From Desulfobacterales bacterium (GTDB lineage: Bacteria; Desulfobacterota; DSM-4660; Desulfatiglandales; JALVZP01): a stretch of 11,700 nucleotides of DNA. The stretch lies in the NCBI GenBank assembly GCA_027037575.1, contig JALVZP010000100.1, positions 1 to 11,700 on the forward strand. Reading direction: 5' to 3'. Both the position numbers and the translations under genes were made by a program. The notes beneath the pieces were generated by a model. That model was given only the letters and a program-made list of their open reading frames with translations. It did not search any database and had not been told where the DNA came from. Shown one piece after another: positions 7,185-11,700 of the stretch. Each line of letters starts with the position of its first letter. Positions within the stretch are counted from its first letter, which is position 1.

Positions 7185-8309
7185 ATGAAAGGGATAGGTG
7201 AGTGGTTTAGGAGACATGCTCTTCTTTTATTTGTTATTTCATCGATCGTAATTATAGGTGCAGGTGTTTTTTATGTGTATTACACCCAATACATGATCCA
7301 TAAGAAGGTGGTGATAAAGGTCAAACGCAAGTATTTTCATCATAATTTATTGGCAGTGGATGCAGGGGATGAAAAGAATGTCTGGGCAGTTGGTTATAGG
7401 GGTATCATCCTTCATTCAGATGATAGTGGTGTTACTTGGAAGAGGCAACATTCCAATACAAGGGCAACACTTGCTGATGTGGATTTTATTAATGCAAAAG
7501 AAGGATGGGCTGTTGGGCAATGGTGCACAATCCTTCATACTGAAGATGGTGGAAAGCATTGGATAAAACAAAAGGTTCCAAAGGATCTCGATCCGATGAC
7601 ATATCTCTGTTCTGTCCATTTCATAGATTCAAAGGATGGATGGGTATGTGGAAATAATGCCGCTGTTCTTCATACAAAGGATGGAGGAAAGACATGGGAG
7701 CTTTTTGATATGACAGATTATGTAGATTGGACAACCCAGTTTAATGGAATCTATTTTATAGATAAAAATAATGGATGGCTTGTAGGAGAGCAGGGAATAT
7801 GCCTACATACAACAAATGGTGGAGAGGATTGGGATGTAGTAGATCTTGGCATAGGAAAGAAGACCCTTTTTGCAGTGAAGTTTCTCCCTAAGGACCCGAA
7901 AAAAGGCTATATAGTAGGAGTTGAAGGTATACTGCTCTATACAAATGATGGTGGAAAGACATGGCAGCCACCCCAGTGGTCAGGACTTCCTGTAAAAGAA
8001 CATGTCTTTAATGTTGTTTTTGTAGCAAGTCCAGAATACAATCCAGCAAGTAACCTTGGTCTGAATGTATATGCAGTTGGAAGAGGTGTATTTCTCCATA
8101 CATATGGACAATTACAGAAGAATTGGGAGAGTGTGATAGATATCAAATTACCACCAAGACATAGACCCTTGGAATATACATGGCTTCGTGGGATTGCCTG
8201 GCCTAATGACCATATAGGAATAGTAGTTGGTGAAGATGGTCTTATTTTGAGATCATGGGATCAGGGCCTTCACTGGGTATGGATACCTTATGGATATGAA
8301 TATGAATAA
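7185..8309 (+). CDS. YCF48-type beta-propeller protein, membrane-anchored
   Basis: A 374-residue protein with a short basic start, one transmembrane segment at about 12-34 and no cleavage site evident, then a periplasmic domain built from seven copies of a repeat of the form GWxVGxxGxILHTxDGGxTW. The closing tryptophans are at 85, 126, 171, 216, 260, 314 and 364, which fits a seven-bladed propeller; repeat six is the most degenerate. This is the YCF48/HCF136-like fold, known as an assembly factor in photosystem II but also found next to RND/MMPL transporters in Proteobacteria, where its role is not defined. Here it lies 18 nt before the transporter gene, so it is likely a periplasmic partner or assembly factor for it. 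It is the first gene after the promoter at 7124-7153. Confidence 0.85.
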   Translation: MKGIGEWFRRHALLLFVISSIVIIGAGVFYVYYTQYMIHKKVVIKVKRKYFHHNLLAVDAGDEKNVWAVGYRGIILHSDDSGVTWKRQHSNTRATLADVDFINAKEGWAVGQWCTILHTEDGGKHWIKQKVPKDLDPMTYLCSVHFIDSKDGWVCGNNAAVLHTKDGGKTWELFDMTDYVDWTTQFNGIYFIDKNNGWLVGEQGICLHTTNGGEDWDVVDLGIGKKTLFAVKFLPKDPKKGYIVGVEGILLYTNDGGKTWQPPQWSGLPVKEHVFNVVFVASPEYNPASNLGLNVYAVGRGVFLHTYGQLQKNWESVIDIKLPPRHRPLEYTWLRGIAWPNDHIGIVVGEDGLILRSWDQGLHWVWIPYGYEYE

Positions 8310-8327
8310 AACAAGGGGGTATGTGTT

Positions 8328-11012
8328 ATGGAAGAGAGAAAAACGCGATTAGGAATTAAGATTGCAGACTTTCTTTTAAAAAGAAGAATACCAATCCTTA
8401 TTATCATGTTCATTCTCACCTTAGTGTTTGGATATGGACTTCTTAATCTGCAGATCAAGGTTCGCTTGGACGAAATGCAACCTCCTCTTCATCCATTTGT
8501 AAAGCTAAACAGAAAGTTTATGAAGATATTTGGTGGTGCAAATACAGTAATGATAGAGGTGCATGTAAAGGAAGGAGATATCTTTAATTATAAGACTCTT
8601 TCCAAAATAAAGGCAATTACCGATGAGATCCAGTTTCATCCATATGTAAGGCGTTCTCTTGTGGAGTCCATCTCAAGACGTAAGGCAAAAGCTGTAAGAG
8701 GATATGCAGGTGGAACACTTGATATCAAATCACTCATGTATCCCACTGTTCCAAAGAGTCCAGAGGCGATCGAAAGGTTGAAGAAAAATATTTTCTGTAA
8801 TGAATTTTATAGAGGAATCCTCGTATCAAATGATGGAAAGGCTTCACTCATATTTGCTGACCTGAAGGAAACAGGCGTTGATTACAATAAGTTTTTCCAG
8901 TTTGTCTATAACAAGATCCTGAAGAAGTATCAGGATAAAAATACACTGATCCACATGGCAGGATTCCCAATACTTATGGGCTGGATATATCACTATCTTC
9001 CTGCAATGAATGCAATTTTTCTCTGGACTATCATAATCGTTGCAGTTCTTGTTGTGGCTATATTTAGAAACTTCCTGGGATCTATTGTTCCAATGATAAT
9101 CGGTTTTGTGAGCACCGTATGGGGTCTTGGTTTTATTGGTCTGATCCACATGAGTCTTGATCCACTTATGTTAGTTCTTCCATTCCTTGTTGGTGCAAGG
9201 GCACTTAGTCACTCTGTGCAGACAACAAGGAGATGGCTTGAGGAATATGAGAAAAGTGGGAGCAAGATAGATGCCGCACATGGAACAATAGCCGGGCTGT
9301 TTCTTGCAAGTCTTTCTGCGATTATCACAGACGCAGGTGGATTCTTGGTGCTTGTCCTTGCAAGGATACCCTGTGTACAGAAGCTGGCACTTCTCTGTAC
9401 ATTCTGGGTGATTGCAATATTCATCACTGTTGCAATGGGTGGCCCTCTTATGGGAATATACCTTCCCGCTCCTAAAAAGATTCACTTGGGTGGTGCTGGA
9501 ATTATTGAAAAGATTTTGGGTAAGGTCGTTTCTCTGGATACAAATAGGAAGACTGCTGTAGTAATAATGATTATCTTCATTGCAGCAGGTGTATGGGGGG
9601 CTTTTTACGCATCAGAGATACCAATAGGAAACGTCCATCCTGGTTCTCCAATCCTATTTCCAGATTCCAAATATAACAGGGATGTTGCAGAGATAAATGC
9701 AAGATTTGACAATGCAGGAACAGATACAATGAATGTTGTGGTTGCTGGAGTAAACAACTGTGTTGAGATGCCTCTTACCCTGTTTAAGATGGAATATCTT
9801 ACTGATGAGATGAAAAAATATGTTCCTGCTGTTGGTGGAAGCCAGTGTATTGTAAATATAGTGAAGAAACTGAATCAGGAATTTCATGAAGGTGACCCAA
9901 AATGGTATGTAATCCCAGACAGTCTTCTGGCAAGTGGAACATACATCCTGATGTATAGATCTACTGGTGAGGCAGGTGACTTTGATGTCTGGGGAACACC
10001 CAAACTGGATATGGGAAGTATAAGGATATATTTTAAGAACCATCTCTATAGCACTATAAAGCATGCCTTAAAGGTATTGAGAAACTTCTTGGACAGGTAT
10101 CCTGAACTATTGCAAAGAAAATTTTATGATGATGTGTATGTACCACTTATTCAGAAATATCCAGATATTGGAAAACAGAATTTTGTTGTTCATGTAACAA
10201 GAAACATTGTGGAATTTAAGTTAAGGGATTTCCTGAAATATATGCATACCAAGAAGGCAAAACTAATTGAAGATCCTAACTTTAAAAAGGAATTTCCAGA
10301 ACTTTATTCCAAGAAAAACCTGATAAAGAAGTATCCAAAGATCCTGAAGATGACAATGAGAGAATTTGTAGAGCATCATCCAGAGGCTATTCCAATGTTA
10401 AAACTCATGGACAGGGATGAGTTCATGTCACCCAAGAGATTTGGTGCTGCTGACTTCAAATATGCTGCAGGTAGAATTGGAGTGATTGCTGCTATAGATG
10501 AAGAGATAGAGTGGTCACAGGCTGGAACAATTCTGCTTATCTTCATTATCGTGTTCATCCTGTGCTCCACTGTATTCAGATCTGTCTGGGCTGGAATCGT
10601 CCTTGCTATTCCTCTGATTGTTGCTAACCTGGTTACATTCGGTTACATGGTGATAAAGGAGATTGGTCTTGATGTAGATACGCTTCCTGTTTTTGCAGTT
10701 GGTATCGGAGTTGGTGTTGATTATGGAATATATGTAATATCCAGGATGAGAGAAGAATATGAAAACTTGAGAGACATAGATGCGGCAGTTACAAAGGCTA
10801 TTTCTACCGCAGGACTTGGTGTTGTATTTACTGCAGTAACACTTACTATTCCAGTTCTACTCTGGGACTTCCTCTCCAAGATCAAATTCCAGGCTGACAT
10901 GGGCTTGCTCCTTGCATTCCTGCTCATCTTCAACATGCTTGGTGCATTATTCTTTATCCCTGCAGCAGTTTCATATTTTAAACCAAGGTTTATAACACTT
11001 GGACACGAATAA
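8328..11012 (+). CDS. RND superfamily (MMPL-type) transporter
   Basis: An 894-residue inner-membrane protein with the RND two-half design: TM1 at about 20-40, periplasmic domain 1 (about 45-220), a five-helix bundle (about 225-380), TM7 (409-428), periplasmic domain 2 (about 430-730) and the last five helices (about 732-884). The second half carries VGIGVGVDYGIYVISRMREEY, with D798 the likely proton-coupling residue; the first half has LPFLVGARALSHSVQ at the matching place and no aspartate. Periplasmic domain 2 seems enlarged at about 592-705, with repeated [Y/F/H]P units. Family members export or move lipids and hydrophobic compounds across the envelope; direction and substrate here are unknown. 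The start at 8328 uses AAGGGGGT (8313-8320); an earlier ATG at 8321 is out of frame. No terminator separates it from the next gene. Confidence 0.92.
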   Translation: MEERKTRLGIKIADFLLKRRIPILIIMFILTLVFGYGLLNLQIKVRLDEMQPPLHPFVKLNRKFMKIFGGANTVMIEVHVKEGDIFNYKTLSKIKAITDEIQFHPYVRRSLVESISRRKAKAVRGYAGGTLDIKSLMYPTVPKSPEAIERLKKNIFCNEFYRGILVSNDGKASLIFADLKETGVDYNKFFQFVYNKILKKYQDKNTLIHMAGFPILMGWIYHYLPAMNAIFLWTIIIVAVLVVAIFRNFLGSIVPMIIGFVSTVWGLGFIGLIHMSLDPLMLVLPFLVGARALSHSVQTTRRWLEEYEKSGSKIDAAHGTIAGLFLASLSAIITDAGGFLVLVLARIPCVQKLALLCTFWVIAIFITVAMGGPLMGIYLPAPKKIHLGGAGIIEKILGKVVSLDTNRKTAVVIMIIFIAAGVWGAFYASEIPIGNVHPGSPILFPDSKYNRDVAEINARFDNAGTDTMNVVVAGVNNCVEMPLTLFKMEYLTDEMKKYVPAVGGSQCIVNIVKKLNQEFHEGDPKWYVIPDSLLASGTYILMYRSTGEAGDFDVWGTPKLDMGSIRIYFKNHLYSTIKHALKVLRNFLDRYPELLQRKFYDDVYVPLIQKYPDIGKQNFVVHVTRNIVEFKLRDFLKYMHTKKAKLIEDPNFKKEFPELYSKKNLIKKYPKILKMTMREFVEHHPEAIPMLKLMDRDEFMSPKRFGAADFKYAAGRIGVIAAIDEEIEWSQAGTILLIFIIVFILCSTVFRSVWAGIVLAIPLIVANLVTFGYMVIKEIGLDVDTLPVFAVGIGVGVDYGIYVISRMREEYENLRDIDAAVTKAISTAGLGVVFTAVTLTIPVLLWDFLSKIKFQADMGLLLAFLLIFNMLGALFFIPAAVSYFKPRFITLGHE

Positions 11013-11019
11013 TAAAAAG

Positions 11020-11090
11020 GGGAGGTGAGAGGCATAATGAAAGTTTTTATGAAGAATTTAAAAAATAAAAAAAGGAGGGAAGATGTGATG
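11020..11090 (+). promoter_or_regulatory. Tandem ribosome binding sites and start codons
   Basis: GGGAGGTGA (11020-11028) lies 8 nt before ATG 11037, and AGGAGG (11073-11078) lies 9 nt before ATG 11088, in the same frame. The second site is itself inside codons of the first reading, encoding the basic residues KRREDV. Confidence 0.6.
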
Positions 11091-11700
11091 AAAAAAGGTC
11101 TTCTTAAGATTGTTACCATTATGCTTGCTTTCTTCTTCCTCACTGCAGGGATTTCTCTTGCAGGGGAAGAGATTCCATCTGTAACCATAAAGTATAGTCC
11201 CCAATATAGACCAGAAAGAGCTGATAAATGCATTCCCCAGTATAAAGATTGGAAAGAGGCAAAGTGGCCTGTTCCATTTGAAGATCCCAATTCCAAACTT
11301 CCTTTCTGGGTAAGGAACTGGAACTATTGGGCAAAAAAGACCGGGAATCGTGATTGGATTGCATGGGGGAAACGACTCGCAAATCCAAAGGGAATAGAAC
11401 TTGGTAAGGCCTGGATAAAGCTAAATGGAATTGATTGTTCAAAGATAGTTGCACTTTCAAAGATTGCTCCTGATATCAGGCCAGGTGTTGTAATTACTCA
11501 ACAGAACTGGAAGAAGTATGAAAAGGGTCTAAAAGAGCTCTGGCCAAAATCTTTATGGTATAGGCTTACAAACAACGCCTATGTTCCATATAAAGTCATA
11601 AAGATTGCTCCAACACAGCATATCTACAAGTCTCGTGGGATGCTCTATTACACAAAGAAGTATCTGAATCAGCCACATATAGACAATGAGGGAATGATGG
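11037..11700 (+). CDS. Exported protein, probable DUF1329 family (3' partial)
   Basis: The frame is open to the right edge. Two in-frame starts each have a good ribosome binding site: ATG 11037 (GGGAGGTGA at 11020-11028) and ATG 11088 (AGGAGG at 11073-11078). The second gives a textbook signal peptide, MKKGLLKIVTIMLAFFFL then TAGISLA, cleaved about before GEE, so 11088 is the likelier mature start; the first adds 17 mostly basic residues. The exported part is rich in W, K, Y and P. The segment PDIRPGVVITQQNWKKYEK and then IKIAPTQHIYKSRG resembles the start of DUF1329 proteins, LolA-like periplasmic or outer-membrane proteins encoded beside RND/YCF48 genes. Its position 24 nt after the transporter gene agrees. 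The family call is moderate; the lipid-carrier role is inference. Confidence 0.65.
   Translation, partial: MKVFMKNLKNKKRREDVMKKGLLKIVTIMLAFFFLTAGISLAGEEIPSVTIKYSPQYRPERADKCIPQYKDWKEAKWPVPFEDPNSKLPFWVRNWNYWAKKTGNRDWIAWGKRLANPKGIELGKAWIKLNGIDCSKIVALSKIAPDIRPGVVITQQNWKKYEKGLKELWPKSLWYRLTNNAYVPYKVIKIAPTQHIYKSRGMLYYTKKYLNQPHIDNEGMM

Noticed and set aside
8321..8323. ATG 8321 as the transporter start
   Set aside because: It is out of frame with the transporter; ATG 8328 is in frame and correctly spaced from AAGGGGGT.
10721..11296. Minus-strand open frame (191 codons) across the transporter/exported-protein junction
   Set aside because: It crosses two convincing + strand genes with signal peptide, membrane helices and ribosome binding sites; the antisense product shows no family features.
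1..11700. CRISPR arrays, insertion sequences, tRNA or rRNA genes, prophage features
   Set aside because: No regularly spaced repeats, transposase-like proteins, terminal inverted repeats or RNA-gene signatures were seen; the window is densely filled with co-directional genes.

Overview
The window looks like a Gram-negative, probably anaerobic bacterium with low to moderate GC. Arginine is coded mostly by AGA/AGG, ATA is common for isoleucine, and most genes have strong GGAGG-type ribosome binding sites. An inner-membrane RND/MMPL transporter, a TetR regulator and a signal-peptide protein that looks like DUF1329 argue for a bacterium with an outer membrane. The fused ADP-forming acyl-CoA synthetase and the acyl-CoA enzymes suit an anaerobe such as a Desulfobacterota relative. 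That placement is inference, because there is no rRNA or marker gene here. All genes lie on the + strand, and no gap reaches 300 bases.

Layout. (1) 3-683: the 3' end of a gene entering from the left, probably an FAD-linked oxidase, closed by a clear intrinsic terminator (691-717). (2) 742-6475: a five-gene run: fused ADP-forming acetate/acyl-CoA synthetase, crotonase-family enzyme, KamA-type radical SAM protein, 3-hydroxyacyl-CoA dehydrogenase and a second enoyl-CoA hydratase. The first three overlap or abut, so they are very likely co-transcribed; the last two follow after 25 and 12 nt. (3) 6520-7152: a TetR regulator. (4) From 7185 to beyond the right edge: an envelope operon with a membrane-anchored seven-repeat YCF48-type propeller, an 894-residue RND/MMPL transporter and the start of an exported DUF1329-like protein.

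How it may work together. Two hydratases, a dehydrogenase and the synthetase could carry an enoyl-CoA through the middle of beta-oxidation and release the product acid with ATP formation. No acyl-CoA dehydrogenase or thiolase is in view. The transporter genes resemble the RND + YCF48 + DUF1329 sets found near lipid, sterol or hydrophobic-substrate catabolism in Proteobacteria, so uptake or export of a hydrophobic substrate linked to the acyl-CoA pathway is a reasonable guess. The best regulatory signal is at 7124-7153: a near-consensus sigma70 promoter whose 18-nt spacer holds a perfect 10-bp palindrome, directly after (and overlapping) the tetR end. This suggests that the TetR protein, perhaps sensing an acyl-CoA, represses the transport operon.

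The oddest items are the KamA-type protein, which keeps the radical SAM cluster but lacks the usual PLP-lysine motif, and an apparent insertion of about 110 residues in the second periplasmic domain of the transporter.
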